DNA from: Parelaphostrongylus tenuis
Taxonomy: Eukaryota > Nematoda > Chromadorea > Rhabditida > Metastrongylidae
Assembly: GCA_019055375.1 (NCBI GenBank)
Contig: JAHQIW010006092.1
Span: forward strand, 248,001 to 312,000
Direction: 5' to 3'
DNA: 64,000 bases
Part shown: in pieces, positions 13,335 to 27,500 of the stretch
How the letters are laid out: each line of letters opens with the position of its first letter
Numbering within the stretch: the first letter of the stretch is position 1
Notes under the pieces: generated by a model
Database searches by the model: none
The model's input: the letters and a program-made list of their open reading frames with translations, nothing else
What the model was told of the DNA's origin: nothing
Position numbers and translations under genes: made by a program

Positions 13335-13530
13335 ATTGATGTGCAAAACTTTGACGTCAGGCGGGACATAAACCCTCATTTCACCCTTTCACGTGGGCTG
13401 GTTGCTGACAGACTGATGGATTGTGGCATACAAAAAGTGGTGGTAAAACAGGCTTTGGTAGTGCAGTTGCTTAAGCACGCGCCCCGGAAAGGGTGAAATG
13501 CGGGCTTGACTCCCGCTTGACGTCAAAGTT
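13335..13530. repeat. tRNA-like foldback element, copy 1
   Basis: Inverted arms: the left reads GTGCAAAACTTTGACGTCAG then a complemented B-box region; the right reads GGGTGAAATGCGGGCTTGAC, TCCCGCTTGACGTCAAAGTT. The right arm contains a tRNA-like A-box (TTTGGTAGTGCAG) and B-box. Relatives are at 18945-19075, 28082-28258, 49361-49797 and 55465-55750. Confidence 0.65.
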
Positions 13531-15004
13531 AAAATGAGCGGATTATTAGAACTCCTGAATTTTGAAGATTTGGCCAACCTTTTGAGTACGACAGGGACAC
13601 GCCACCAACCGCTTCGGCGCCGGGCGAGCAGTCCGAAGTCCCCAGTTGGGTAGTGATGCCGCATGCGGCGAGGCGAGCTTGCGGTTTGTTCCTGTCGTAC
13701 CCCAAGGGCTTCCTTCAGCTTATAAATCGCCCATTTTTGCCGAAGCTCCGATATCCTACTTGTTCTAAATAATAAAGACAGTCATTCACTCACATAAGTG
13801 GGTGGAGCTGAAGTGCAATGTTGGTTGATCCAGCTCACGCTTTGTTTTGACACCACGATGCTTCATTGCATTGTATCATGCATTATCGATGCTTTTGAAA
13901 AAAGTCGTTGACATGAGATTGGAACCACATGCCAGTATGGGAAATGGTCAGGAGAATAAGGAAAGCAACTACATGGATAAGACGAATTGCTACAATGGTC
14001 GGTATAGCAAGCAAAAGTTTTGGATTAAGGAGGTCTCAAATTTTGTTCAACAAGGGTTGTCTTGATAATGACACTCCTTTGAAGTTATCTTTTCCCTTCT
14101 CTAATTGAAGCTGCCAGATTCAGGCCGGGAAGACTAGTCTGTGGTATGGTGCGAGGTCAAACGTGTTTATGAAGCACTCCTCTTTGCCGTTCATTTTGGA
14201 TTATAAGCATTTATCCGAAACCGGTGAGAATATAGTGATTTTTGCACGAAAGCTTCTCCGTATGCTTTCATCGCCTATGGGTGTTAACATGAAGGCTCTG
14301 TTTGGCTTTGAGATTTACAGATAGGTACTTTTTATGACGACGCAGAGTGGGTATCCCCGGTTCACCAATATCTTCTCCGAATAGAGAATGAATAGGTGCT
14401 AGGTAGAGAGTAGTTGGCTGATGGATGCTCAGCTGGAATCGGCCAGAACTACATAAAAGAAAAATGCCCTAGTGTACCGGATATGATGAAGCGATCAAGC
14501 ATTGACTTCCACTTCATGATTTTCTCTATTAGTCTTTGTTTGAATAAGTTACAGAAGTGGCTTTTTTCACAGATGATATAATGAACTGATCCGTTCTCGT
14601 TATCTCAGCAGGAAATGTATAGTGGTGAGATTTTTGTTGTACGTCATAGCTATGAATAGGTCTATATTTTCTTCCAATAACACGATCTTGCTAATCATTC
14701 ATTGACTAGTAGCTTTGCATTCCAACAGGTAACTTGTGGAATTTTGAGCTATTGCGTTCTCAATTATTTTATTTATCACGAAATTGGTAAATAATTTATT
14801 TCGCTAACATATCGACGTTTACGTGCTCTTCAGAGGCGGTCGATTCGAATCAGCTGTCCACACTGATTCGTACTCAATCGACTCGCTTCAATCCGGTGCT
14901 GAGGAAGATGAAGACTTCGAGGCTTTGCAATAAAATATTTTTAGCAACCTTGTGTTAGCCTAATAATCTGAGAAGGTACTCAATATAGATTTTTGAGAAT
15001 GTTC

Positions 15005-15080
15005 AAAGCCTTACCCGAGGTTGGTACGCCAGGACTACGCACGCGTGTTTCGGAGGTCTCGCCCTTCTCGTCAGTAGCCC
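15005..15080 (+). repeat. GTTTCGGAGGT repeat, copy 1
   Basis: It shares GAGGTTGGTACG, a CGTGTTTCGGAGGT block and a following TCG-CCTTCTCG segment with 61415-61480. Its layout resembles the more widespread ACGTTTCGGCG..CTCGCCTTC motif. Confidence 0.45.
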
Positions 15081-16051
15081 ATGCCCCACACTGCGCTGCA
15101 TTGTGGAAAGGAGGGAGGCGTATGTGGTGACAGCATAGTAAATATATTGAAGGTATCGATTATTTATGACGAGATTTGAAGAAAGTCGATGTTTAAGATA
15201 TGCCGAGTTAATGATGACGGCAACCATGATGAAGTTCTCAGATACCGTGAGCTAATCTTTCCTGGATAGCATGTTTGCTGCAGGTACTTCTGCCTGGGTT
15301 TCTAAACCACCCACACGCAGCTCACATGCAGCCAAACATGAAATCCGTCCTCTGAACTATAAGCATCGCTGAGCTAGTAACATGTCGCTTTTGATCAGTT
15401 TTTAACTATCTATCCGCTTTGAGTGTGACTCGTGTAGTCTCAAGACTAGTCATCTGATAATCAATCAATGAATGAGATCATTGCATTGCCTCAAACTCAA
15501 GACAAAACAAATAGGCGACCTTGACTTAAATAAGTTTTGAACATGCAAATCAACAAATGTAACACACAACATGCAGAATTCCCGCTAAATATTCGAAGTT
15601 CTCATCGGCTTTTCTCTAATTGTCTACCATTTCATCGTGAGATGCTCCTTTAACGTTCAATGATTACAATTAGATATCCATTTATCAAGAAGACCATTTA
15701 GCTTAAAAAAATGACTCGAAACGAGTGTTCACAGTAGTTCTTCTTCGTACGATGACGATAGTCGTAACGGTTGCATCGAGACGAATCCAGTACAATGGAT
15801 AATTGCGCGAGTGAAATGGCGTCCAGTACGTTACCTTTTATACACGACGCCCACCATGTTGATGTGATCTAGCATTACTCGGCACTTCTCCAGGATACAG
15901 AACGGTTTGAGCGATTATCGACCGAACTTCATTGGTCCTCCAGTGACAATCCATCCTGCACCAGTTGAATTAGTAATTAGGTGACATATAAGAAAGCAAA
16001 CCTTGAGTTCCGACTTTTGAGAGCGGTGTGAATGAACACTACTCCTCTTTA

Positions 16052-16185
16052 ATTGATAAATCTTACACGAGGTTTTTCGGCGGTTTCGCTTTCATCAGAG
16101 GCAGGATGATAGATGACTGTAGCTCTGGTGAAGGTGAAACCGCCGATACGTAGCATAATAAAGATTTGTTACAACTTAGTGTAAA
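16052..16185. repeat. Foldback element with GGCGGTTTC arms
   Basis: The left arm (AAATCTTACACGAGG, TCGGCGGTTTCGCTTTCATC, AGAGG) is inverted at the right (CTCTGGTGAAGGTGAAACCG, CCGATACG, AATAAAGATTTGT). Short spacer, no coding content. Confidence 0.65.
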
Positions 16186-16943
16186 ATTCATCAACTGAAG
16201 AACATTACTGATCATACAAACCGAGGCTCACTAGAAGTCAGGATTTAAAGTTTTGAGAACACTTTTTTGACAGTAAAAGTGAATCAATAGCTTGGTATGA
16301 TCGTCCAAGCAGTACGCAAGATTGCATTTTATGTCCTACTCGTAGAGACGGTGATTGCATAAAAGTTCGGGTACGGGGCATCTAAACTCTTGTGAAGCCC
16401 TACCGAGACGAAAGTAGTGGCGAGATGAGTAGACCACTCCGTATAGAGGAAGGTAGGTGAAAAACTCGATGCCAAACCCAAATACCCTACTAGGCACACG
16501 CGGGAAATGGAGGTATATGGGAAGGGCTCTTTTATGTCATCCGGCGACAGATGAAAAAACGACCTCTTTCGCTTAAAAGAATATTCCATAAAAAAGTTAG
16601 ATTAGAGCTTAAATCCCTTGTAAAAGTATTGTGGCTTTTTCATATGTTTGGAGTACTGTCTTTTTTCTTTTTGTGAAGTGCACTACGCACTACTTTTTTG
16701 AAAACGCCTTTTTATAACGCTGAAGGAGTAAGGAAATATTAACGTTTCACACCCATATTTTTCGCAGGATAGAATTGCTCTCTGGAATTATGAATAGTCA
16801 TTCGATTGCGCAAATTGCGCGATTTGAACAATGCGCTTATTTTCTGGAAAGAGCGTCTCGCTGTAGTGTAGCAGGGAGAATAAAATTGAGTTTCATATAC
16901 GCCAAGTTTATTTTTGGGCTAGTGTATGGGCTGGACGTAGAAA

Positions 16944-17330
16944 GGGGGGGGGGGGGATGAGAGGATGCTGGCCGTGAATTCCGTACGGCGATCGATTGAT
17001 CCCGTTAACGTCTTACACATGTGAAGTGCAATTTTTGTCATTTAATTCAGGATTTTTTCTCCGTTTCGCAAGAATTTCCACATAAAATGTATGACTCTGG
17101 AACTAAAATTTTTTCTACACGTTCATATGCTTTTCGTGCTTCTAGCGAAGTATTAGTTGAAGCGCGCGGTGAGTGTGAAATATAATTTGCGCAGCAGCAG
17201 AGATTCGAGCTATCGAATGATTGCTAAAACTCTTATGGAAATTTCTTGTCCAGCGAAAGGAGTTGTCTCTTCATTTATCCCCGGATAACATGAAAGAACC
17301 AACGGAGGTTCTGAAGTAGCAGTTATTATC
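16944..17330 (+). repeat. Poly-G-headed dispersed repeat, copy 1
   Basis: A run of 13 G (16944-16956) is followed by sequence that also follows the G tract at 52681: GAAGTGCAATTTTTGT, ACATAAAATGTATGACTCTG, CTACACGTTCATATGCTTTT, GTGCTTCTAGC and a TGCTAAAACTC..CAGCGAAAGG block. No protein signal. Confidence 0.6.
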
Positions 17331-18009
17331 CTTGCACAGGAATTTTTACGTGCGAAGGACTGTTGAAAGATTCTGGATAAATTCGATGAATCCGAACGTG
17401 AACCGCACGAGGAATGTCTTGTTATAACGCGGATCCGACAAATTGTATCAGAGTGAGTTAGTCGCTATGTGGAATGTTCAGAAGTAGATTCATAGAAAGC
17501 TGCAAGTATAAAAAGCTGTCTTGTTTTTAATACAATTGAAGTCTTGCTTTCTCGCTTCTCCTGTCCGGATTTTGGGGAATACTTGGCTGAATAATTGTCA
17601 CTGGTTTAATCATTTAAGGTTTGAAAAAAAGGGGAATTCTGTCGGAACGTCGGGTTACGTTAACTCTTTCAAGACCGTGGACCCACAGTCTCCGCATCTC
17701 TAGCTGACATTTCTGTATGGTCTGCCTCACCTCTTCATCTCTGACCAGCAGAGTGCCACTGTCAGATGCAGCAGCGCGCCACAGTTAGACGCGACAACCT
17801 CCCACTGTTAGACGCAACACGCTGAGCGTCAAAGATGCGGAGAAGGTGGAGCAGTCCGTCCAGAGTTGTCAGTTGGAGATGCAGAGGTGTGGGTTCAAGG
17901 TCGCGATAATTTTAATAGTTTCCTCATGAGGAAAACAGTGAAGAAATGGGATTACGTGCTCTAATCAAAAACGCTCATACCACGAAGAGAGTTCGATTAA
18001 CACTTGGAC

Positions 18010-18165
18010 GCAAGCCTTTTTTCTTATATTTATCCTTTTCCGTTTTCTTTTTTCATTTTCCCCATCTTTTCTTTTTCAATGTCTTTTTCTTTTTTCGTTT
18101 TTCTTTTTATTTTCCCTCTCTTTTCGTTCTTTCTTTTTTTCCTTTTTTTCCTATCCTGAAATGGA
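18010..18165 (+). repeat. Pyrimidine-rich tract
   Basis: About 150 bp of almost pure C/T, mostly TTTTC/TTTTT units, about 400 bp upstream of the BRD7/9 start codon. It may be simple sequence or a promoter-proximal tract. Confidence 0.7.
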
Positions 18166-18526
18166 GTTGGAGCAAACTGGTAAGTATAAAGCTGTATGTT
18201 GGAGCGCTTTGATGTTTGAAGCATCTTTGCAGAATGTTTTGGTACGCAATTTGACCATTTTCAGTTCTTGTGGAAGTACTGTCGCTTTTTCACAAAGAAT
18301 CCTGCCTTTTTCCTTTTTGTGAATCTCATTTATACTTCATATGACGATAAAATGCAGTTTTTTTTTTCCAGTAGCCTTTGCCACTTTCATGATTTTACCA
18401 TGAAATATCCCAAATTGTTGTTTGCTATCCTTTTAACGTTCAATTATAGCTGAATATTCCCTTCCAAGTGTTTGTTGTAAATTTCGCAAGATCGACGATT
18501 TCGGATTTGACTTTTTCTCGTGATTG

Positions 18527-18541
18527 CTGTTTTTTCACAGA
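18527..18541 (+). promoter_or_regulatory. Candidate trans-splice acceptor of the BRD7/9 gene
   Basis: A TGTTTTTTCACAG acceptor ends just before AAAGGAAC and the ATG at 18549, leaving an 8-nt leader. This is the usual layout for nematode spliced-leader addition. No upstream exon is evident. Confidence 0.6.
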
Positions 18542-18548
18542 AAGGAAC

Positions 18549-21500
18549 ATGGGTGACGAAGAGCAGCGGGTAGAGCGTCGATCTATGGTAGGAGCACCAC
18601 CAACTGCTAGGAAACCACCGTCGTCATTTCGATCTTTTCGTTCGTTCAACATGATCGATTTGCTCGGTGCTCATATCATGCACAATTCGAATGATTTATA
18701 GGTGCACCAAGAGCGTCAGCCGTAAGACATAATGCAAAAAAGAAGCAAGGCGAGGAATCCGGTGAAGAACGCGACAGCGGTAGCGAACGCCAGGACAGCG
18801 AAGTAGGCCCCCTTGTGCATTTTTTTTTTATAATCGTTTTCAGGCACGATCTTCCATCACAATCCGCTATGCGGATTCCATTACTTCTTGCATTCGATTC
18901 GTTTTCTCGCATTCTTCATCCCCAAAGACCTCTTCATACACGCAGTGATGTTGAACGATGCGCAAAACTTTTGTGTCATCCGAGACTTGAACCCGCACTT
19001 CACCCTATTGGGCGCTGCGTGCTCCAACCCGTTCCATTACTACCGTCTATTTTGCCGCCACTCTCCTTCATATATTCATACTCTTCATACATTTCACGTG
19101 TTGCAGTGGTTGCTGCTTGAGAGTTTCGTTTCCATCAGTGCCGTAGAATGATGGCCGGAGTCGATTCTCGTTACAATCTTGGAGGTAGCCGTTCGTTTAT
19201 TGATCCCAATAATACTGAAGAGGGAGTCGAACCAGTGCCATGTTTATTCACCTTGCTCTCCGACACACTTCATCACTAACAACTGCGCTAGTCGCTCCAT
19301 GTGTGTCTTTATTTTTCCAGCCCTCCAAATGATCTTGGTGTTTTTTTCACTGTGCGGATCCCAGTACTTCTAGCATTCAGTTCGTTTTTTCGTCTTCTTG
19401 AACGATGTAGAATACTGGTAGAGCGAGCCCCCTTGCAATCTCGAGGATAGCCTTGCTTGGCATCGTGGGACGTTGTTGTTGACTGTCGGAGATGGGGGAG
19501 GGAGGGGGCAGGGGAGTCTGGGTCGAGCTCGACTCCACGCGCGCCGTTACTAGCATCGCAACCACTCGGCCACATTGCACCGTGTGTCTTTATTGAATTT
19601 ATCAACTTCCATTCATTTCCACCTTTTCGCTTGATGGACCAATTTCATTCTCTCCAATTGTAGGACTGGTTTCGTTTCTTCACTGTGTTGTTCTTAGCAC
19701 TTAGATGACGAAGCGGCTCTTACAGGAGCCTCAATTTGTCCTGAGGATTTGTTTTCATCTACTACACTTTATTTTTCTTTGATTCTTAGAATTAATCGAT
19801 AGCTCAGGGTATGGACATCACGCCATCTGACGTTTTTGAAAGGAAGTTTTCTTAGTAGTTTCTCACTTGATTGTATGCAAGTGTCCCTTGCTTCCGTCAA
19901 GATCGCTTGGTAGCGAAGTTTGTTGCATATAATCAAGCGCCACTTTATTGAGAGGACAGATTTTCCTGGACTATTTGGCATTTCACGTCTACTAAGCTTG
20001 CTATTGATTTCATGGTCACCAAAAAAACTTCCGTTTACAGAAGTAAACCATTTAAAAGTTTTATCACCCGCAACCATATTTGATATCACGCATGTCATTT
20101 TGCAAAGCATTTCGTCTACGGTGTATATACATAATCACGTGTTCAGTGCATAAATATGCATGTATGTGAATGTATATTTACATATCGTGTATATGTACTC
20201 ATATACATATACTTATATTTTCATGGCACTCAATACATTTTTAACACCCTTTATTGCTCTTGAATGGGGTGCGCTTGCGTGTAAGTGACGAAGCGGTGTA
20301 GACTTCGTCTGCCTTCTACCATTTTCAAAGTGATTTTCTTCAGTAAATCGGGTTTTCTGCGCTGTACGAAAGAGTTTCAGTGTTTGTCTTGGCCTATGTA
20401 TGCTCCGTGATCTCCTCTACTCGAGCATATGCTTTCATGCCCAAATAACGTTTCTACGTTATAAAAAATTCCATACATTCATGTGTACGTATATATGTAC
20501 ATACCGATATGTAACCATGCATGTAAATGCATATATATGCATATATATACATATATACATATATATGTATATATATGTATATATACATATATATACATAT
20601 ATATTATAGCAATGGTTTATTTTGTGCATAAGAGTTTTTTTCTTGAGATTTATATAGTAAGTCGAAAGCTTATTTAATGTATAAATAAAACCCCATGTGG
20701 CCCAAAGAAAGCTCTTTTCTCAACATTTTGTAACTTGATTATCTGTAACGAACCTCGGCACAAATCAGAACACAATGAACAATGTGGAGGTGTCTTTATG
20801 AGTCCGACTATCGTTTGATTGTAAGCACTCGATGAGGAGGTTTTTGAGCAACATTAGCCGTCGAAAGATGTGTAGTTTTTTCTAGACGAGACTTCGTCAT
20901 CTATGAGTTAAGTACAGAAAGCCCGATACTTGCAGCGAGTACGGGCGTAAGTTTGAAGGGGGATGTTCTATGTTTCAGGAAATTTGATCCATTTGTTCAT
21001 TTATATATTCCAGTTTTTTAATACACGTTACGTGTACCCAGAAGTCCTTTCATTTGAATCGTTATCTCCTGTCCGTCCTCCATTGTAATCCTTGGATTGC
21101 GTGTAGGTTCAGTTCTATGAATGTCGCTGTATGAAGCTCATATTATTCCTCACCTCATTCTTCTGATAGCTGTCCTCAACCGTTCCCAGGACCACTCCTC
21201 AGACAGTGGTGGGAATCTGTGGATTGGTGGGAGTTTTCCACAAACCAGTTTTTGAGGTTGCTTAGTTACAGGCGGAGTCAAATCTATGCTCATACGTATA
21301 TTGCACGTTATCATAACTTATAAAAGCGTACAACTCACGCGTGATATTTGGTTATGTTATTCAGTAGACCATGTAGTTACAAAGGGGTCATTTGCTTTTG
21401 TTTATTATGCTTGTGGCGCAGTGGTTAGAGGTGCTCTGCGTCGCACACGAGGTCAATAGTTCGATTTCGCGCTCATTGCTCACCAATCCATTCATCCCTT

Positions 21501-24500
21501 TGGGGTCGGTAAATTGGTGCCAGACTGGTTACAAACTTGTCTAGGAGGGTAAGCAGCACTGTCTCGGTTCAGCGGGCGGTCATCGCGAGTCATTGTAAAG
21601 CCCAAATATGCATTCATTCACCTTGAACGAAGTTTAAAATCAAAGACGAATGCATGGCGCATCCTCCAGGGATTGATCTGCGCCAAGGGCTTTATCCTTT
21701 ATCTTTTCATCATGCTTGTTACTGAGATGTATTTAATAAAAAAATCTTCTCTCTTCATAAAAGTGGTTTAGAATTTATTCTCGAATACTGTGGATTTTTA
21801 CGTTCTGCCTCTTTCAGACTGGTGATGTTGGTGAAGAAGAGTCTGGCACTGAGGAACCAGTTGAAAACGAAACACCAGGAAAGCCCAAAAGAAAGGTACT
21901 CATTTTCTACTTCTAATATTTGCTATATAATTGCCTGTGATGATGCTAAAATTCCGACTGGTCGCCGTGAGGTATTTTTATCGCTTTTTTGTGTTGAAGT
22001 CTGTATTGCGGACATGAAAGCAGTTTGAAAAACCGGATTTGGTTCATGAGAAGACCAGCGAATGCGTTATTGATGTTTTGAGGTCATGCTTGTATTTTAT
22101 ATCGCAGAATTTTTTCTCCAATACGACCCGTGATCAGCGTTTACTGTGCGAGACCAAACACTTCTTGTGTTCGGATGGTTTTTTGCGCATCCATTCTTTC
22201 AGAAAGGTCTCAAAATATTTCACGTGTTGCTTCGACTGTTGCTTGAGAAGTTCGTTATGAATGTCGTAGAATGCTGATTGAGCATTTTTCTTGAACTCAT
22301 GAAAAACTGTCGAGCTAACGCATTACCACGTGGACTGCAAGAGCGATAAGGGCTGAGCCGACAACTTGCTTCCTCACAGACTGCATCGCGAACCTCTCGC
22401 TACTTCTCCTCTATTCCTAGAATTCAGAATTTCTTTTCAATCATCTACAAGTTCTCATCCTAAGGAACAGTGAAAGTGGGATAGTTTGGACAAATCGCAT
22501 CCATTCATTGTTAGGTAGCGCATAGTTCTGTCATCAGCTAAGAAATTTTCACCTATTTAAGCAGTGTTGTTATCGTAAAATTCTCGACAATTTTCGAACA
22601 ATGAGACTTGGACCTTACTTGTTGAAGCGGATTTGTAGTGAGTGATGGCAACGCATTCTGCTTTTTCTTGAAAGAGTTTAGTAGTCATTTGATAGCTTGA
22701 ATGTCGGAGATTCCAATTTGAAATGTTGAAAATTCACGGTCTCGTATCATTTTTTTCCACTTAGTCTGCATTATGTGTGGTCATTAGTTGAGTTCATCAC
22801 ATCTTTTTCACTAAGTTCTGTATGCTTTTGAGCTGGAAAAATTGGTGCTGGATATGCTGCATAAATCAAGAACGCTGAATTGGCTTATCGATGAGCTCAA
22901 ACAGGCCCTTATAGATGAACGTTGCGTTTGACCGTCTCTGGGCAATTTAATTCAGCCAAATTCATGGAATTTGAGGGATGATTTAGCAGCAAACAGTTTT
23001 TCCCTTACCCTTTGCCGGAATTCCTAGCGAATATAACTAGTTGCACCGTGATATATCCATGAACTCATTAACAATCATGGTTGGGCTCAAGCAAACGAAA
23101 ATTCGAGTTGAAATGAAATTAATTGGCATTCAGTTCTTCTTAATTGTCTACCGGTTTACTTCCTTTTTTAGCGCCGACGCGTTCATCTAACAGATTATTC
23201 TGCTCGGAAAAAGCAGCGTGAAAAAGAGAGGGAAAAGCTTCGTAAGGCTGGTCTCCTCGAAGAACCGTCAACCAAGGCTGCTTCAGCGGAACCGGAAGAA
23301 AAGAAAGATTCACCTCCTCCTGAACCTCCTGAGCCAGTAGTGAAAACACCTTCTGTCAATCGGTACGTTGAATCATCTTAAATCTGAGTTTTGCTACCTA
23401 CATCTTTTCTGTTTTTGTAGATTTCTTTGTTTCTTCAGTTATTCGCCATTGCAACTTATGGCTGATCATCTTCTGCGGAAAATAATGTCGAAAGACCCAG
23501 AAGAGTATTTTGCGTTTCCGGTGACTTCATCAATGGCTTCTGACTATCATACGATCATATCCCAGCCAATGGATTTCCTAAAGATACGGTATGGCTTTTG
23601 TCAAAATAACAGGTGCTCTTACTGATTTGCTTGCTGTCTACTATCTGCCGATGAAGATGGCCCTGTATTCCAATTTTTCGTTCCTATAACTGACTGCATG
23701 TATCTCCACCTTAAGAGCGCATGTGGCCGCAGTGGTTTAAGGTGCTATGCGTTGCACGCAAAGTCAATGGTTCGATCTCGCACTTGTGGGTCACCAAGCC
23801 ATACATCCCTTCTAGGTCGGTAAATTAGCCCGGACTGGTCGTAGACTTGTCTGGGAGGATAAGGTGCACTGGTTCGGTACAGCGGGAGGCCACCGCGAGT
23901 CATTGTAGAGAACAGATATGAGTTCAATCACCTTAAGCGAAGTTTAAAAAATTGAAAGCGATTGCAAGGCGCATCCACCAAGGATAGATCAATGCCGAGA
24001 GCTTTATCCTTTGTTTTTCTATATCTCCGCCATGAGCCCATGTGGCGCAGTGATTAGAAGTAATCTGACTTAAGACTTATAAAACTTTGAATTCTTCCGG
24101 TTGGTGAGTTAATATGGGACTTGTTTGGGAGGACAGCGGCGCTGACTTGATAAATCGAATGACTATTGCGAATCATTGTAAAGACCAGAAATGCATTCAG
24201 TCACCTCAAACAATTCGAGATGAAGACGAATGTATGACGTTTCCCTCAGGAGTTGATCAACCCGAGAGTTTCATTCTTTTTATTTTATCTTCACCGTGCT
24301 TAGAAGTTCGCTCATGAAGTTGTTAGTTTTCATCTTATTTTATGTTTCATTGTTGTCCCAATCGTTTTGTTCCGTGCAGTCGATTAAACTGAAAAATTTA
24401 TTCATTCTATTCCTCTCAATGATTTTTTATATGTCGGATGTGTAGCAATTATAGCATAACTTATACATTCAGACAGAAAATCGAAGATGACGCATATCAA

Positions 24501-27500
24501 ACAATTACCGAGATGAAGACAGATGCTGAGTTAATCGTGTCAAATGCCTTGACATATAATAATCCCAATACGGTACGCTTTTTTCCAGTATTATTATTTC
24601 TATGTCACCGTCCACTATGATTTTTTTTGTTCAAGGTTTACCATCTAGCGGCCACACGGCTCTCATCTATTGTGAAATACTACTTCTCTGAGCAGTACCT
24701 CCGCTACATTTTTCACACACTTCCATTTGCCAATCAGGTCTCATTCATACCATCGTCTGTGTTTGAAGGAAATTTGAAACCATTTCTCTATCTAGAAACT
24801 TATTCTTGCAGATACCATTGGAAAAGGCAGGTCTTGTTCCCTTAGCGATGACGACAGTTAAGCAGGACGATCGTCGACGTCAAGCCTTGGTAGATGACAT
24901 GACTGGGGAAGATTGTTTAATCGCTGCAGATCCTGAAACTCGGTCGCGGCTCTCAGTTCGATTACCAAACACCAAATTAGCATTCTTAGACAATAAGGTG
25001 TGTTTGCAAGTTTTTCCATATACTTAGGGCTTAATCGTTTTCAATTTTGCGTGCATTAAATCAACACTTTACACCTTAGTAATTCCCAAGAACGCCTTTT
25101 TTCATCTATGATTCGCTACTAATTTAGCTAACGTAACTCAGTTTTACATTTTTTTTCACTTATATTGAATGTTGTAATTGAAAATAGTCTCTCTCTTTCT
25201 TTCAGGATGGAGCAACCGTTTTGAATGTGATTGGTGAAGGAGAAAAGAAGGGTTTGAAACTTGGCGATATTATAGGGCCACTGGAAGAAGGCACACCTGG
25301 TATGCTGAGCCTCGGGGATCACAGGTGAAGACAACGTTGAGACTTGGTATACATAAATGATCATAGGCCCACACTAAGGTACACAGGAAACGGGTGTGCT
25401 CCGCTCATTTTGTAATATTCATTTTAAATTTCTGTTTACAGATTGTCTGGCCAGTCCATGATAACGTATCTTAACTATGGACCGTTCTCCTCATTCGCTC
25501 CCCAGTATGACTCTACTTGGGCCACACTAACAAAAGAGGATTCGGACCTTCTTCTTAGGTAATTGATTTCTCTCGTGACATTATTTAGCGATAAAAGCGA
25601 AAGTTTCAAAAGATACGGTTCTGTTTGCTTTTCATTTGCTGTTGCGTTATCTCTTCAGAAAAAAATCATCATCGTGCATTAAATTAGCAATTTTGTATTG
25701 ACTATTCAAATGTGTAAGTGTTTTTGAAGGTTTCTTAAGATTCAGTTTGTTGTTGCTAATTTTGAGAAAGCTTCAAAGCGCATAAATGAAGCTGTAAATA
25801 AGTAGTTTGAAGGTGAATATTCAGAACGTATGGTGATCGAAACACTGTGGCTGATGTCATGTCTCTGAGGGATATGGTTTGTGACGCTGGGGCTCATTTT
25901 ATAAAGGTTAGTAGTATACGACTTGTTCCCTACTAGAAGCTTATTCGTTAATATAATGTACTGCAGGTTGTGGACGACCTTCTAGATACGTTGACTGATG
26001 GGGAACATTCGCGAGCAATGACCGAATTGAAAGAAAGAAATGAGGTTAGTAGTTGTTTTTTTTTAACATTTTCGCGATGACTTGTGTTCGTATACTGCGA
26101 GCTGTACGAAAACAATGACCCACTGTCTACTTTACGCCAATACATCTTACTTAAGAAAAAGTGAACCCTATCAATTAGAGAAACGGTCCGTAGCATTCCC
26201 TCTTCTGCCAACCACGTATAAGTATTCTTTTTTACACCAAAATGAAATTCTGATCTTCTCTTTCATTCGACTTTTTTCAGAACTCGTTTTTTGAACCTTG
26301 ATATATTTGGTAAGGTTGATTTAACCGTTTGCGAAGTTGTTGCGTCAGTTGCTTACGAACGTTTCGGCTATTTCGCTCGCCTCGTCAGAGCTACACACCC
26401 CACTGGCCACCCTACATAGTAGGGACGGTGAGGCACAGTACATTAAGATGTGACGATACGAATTGTTGTCTGAGCTTTTTTTTTCCGACGAGGCGAGCAG
26501 AATCACCGAAACGTACGTGAGCCATTGTCGTAACAAACCTCGAGAGTTCCAAACGAAATTGGTACTAATATCTTCTCTATTGACTTCCAAACGAAATTGG
26601 TACTAATATTCTCTCTATTGACATTTGTGATGTACACATCCATGTAAAGGTTTCGTTTGAACTTTTCTTCTCTAACTGAAGAACCGATGAATGGTTTTTG
26701 CGGAAGTGTGGTGGCTTTGAGAGCGCTGTTGTCGAGTGGTTGTGATGCTCGTCGCGGCACGCTGAGCCGAACCCCATCCCAGCACTCTCCCTCACCCAAC
26801 AACGAACGCCTTATGGAGCGCCGCACCCAAGCTATCCTCGAGACACTAAGGAGACGTGCTCAGTCAGTATTCCCCACGTTCAAGAAGAAGTCGAGAATAT
26901 ACGAATTGAGTACAGGAAGTATTGGATCTGCATAGTGAAAACGGATCAATAAAGTGTCATGGTGACTTCTGACACTAAGAAAGCACTGAGAAACCCATCA
27001 TGTCTTTCACGGTGAAATTTCTCTAGCTGTGTTACTCAGGTTTACGAATTACCAGTCTCGACTACAGGAACTGGGCAAGAGAGGTTTACAACTCTCGAAA
27101 ATCGAAATAAATGTAGATTGTGGTCTTTATTTCAACTTTCATTGCACATCATCAGTTCAGTGAAGAGCTGAAGAATATCTATCCGAAATGAAAAGCTGAA
27201 CCATCTTAACTATGTTCAGTCATGTATAGGTGTACATCGAGGACAGTATGTGTCGTTACAAGCACATCAGTATCAGATTCTCAGCTGTAACTTATAGTAG
27301 TAAATCTCTAGTTCAGGTGGACGCGAAAGCAAAAGATGTGGAGGATATTGGAGAGCTGCTTGATGAGATTGAATCATTAGAAAATCTTGGGGTTGATGTG
27401 TCCTTTGTTCAAGAAATTCGAGATAATTTCGCTATTGGTAAACCCACTGATCTTCAGGTAAACGTGTTAGATGCTCTTTGAAGCTATTATGAATAAAATT

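Larger units (their letters stand above)
13531..18530. other. Intergenic region with scattered repeats
   Basis: No gene recognised. It contains a repeat at 15005-15080 shared with 61415-61480, a foldback at 16052-16185, a poly-G-headed repeat at 16944-17330, and a pyrimidine-rich tract at 18010-18165. Short frames on either strand lack splice context and resemblance. Confidence 0.5.

Noticed and set aside
16329..16589. 86-codon minus-strand frame
   Set aside because: No motif or family recognised and no splice signals in frame; probably chance or an unidentified repeat.
19309..19605. 98-codon minus-strand frame
   Set aside because: It lies on an S-type SINE copy; the shared PSGCD string comes from the tRNA-like head.
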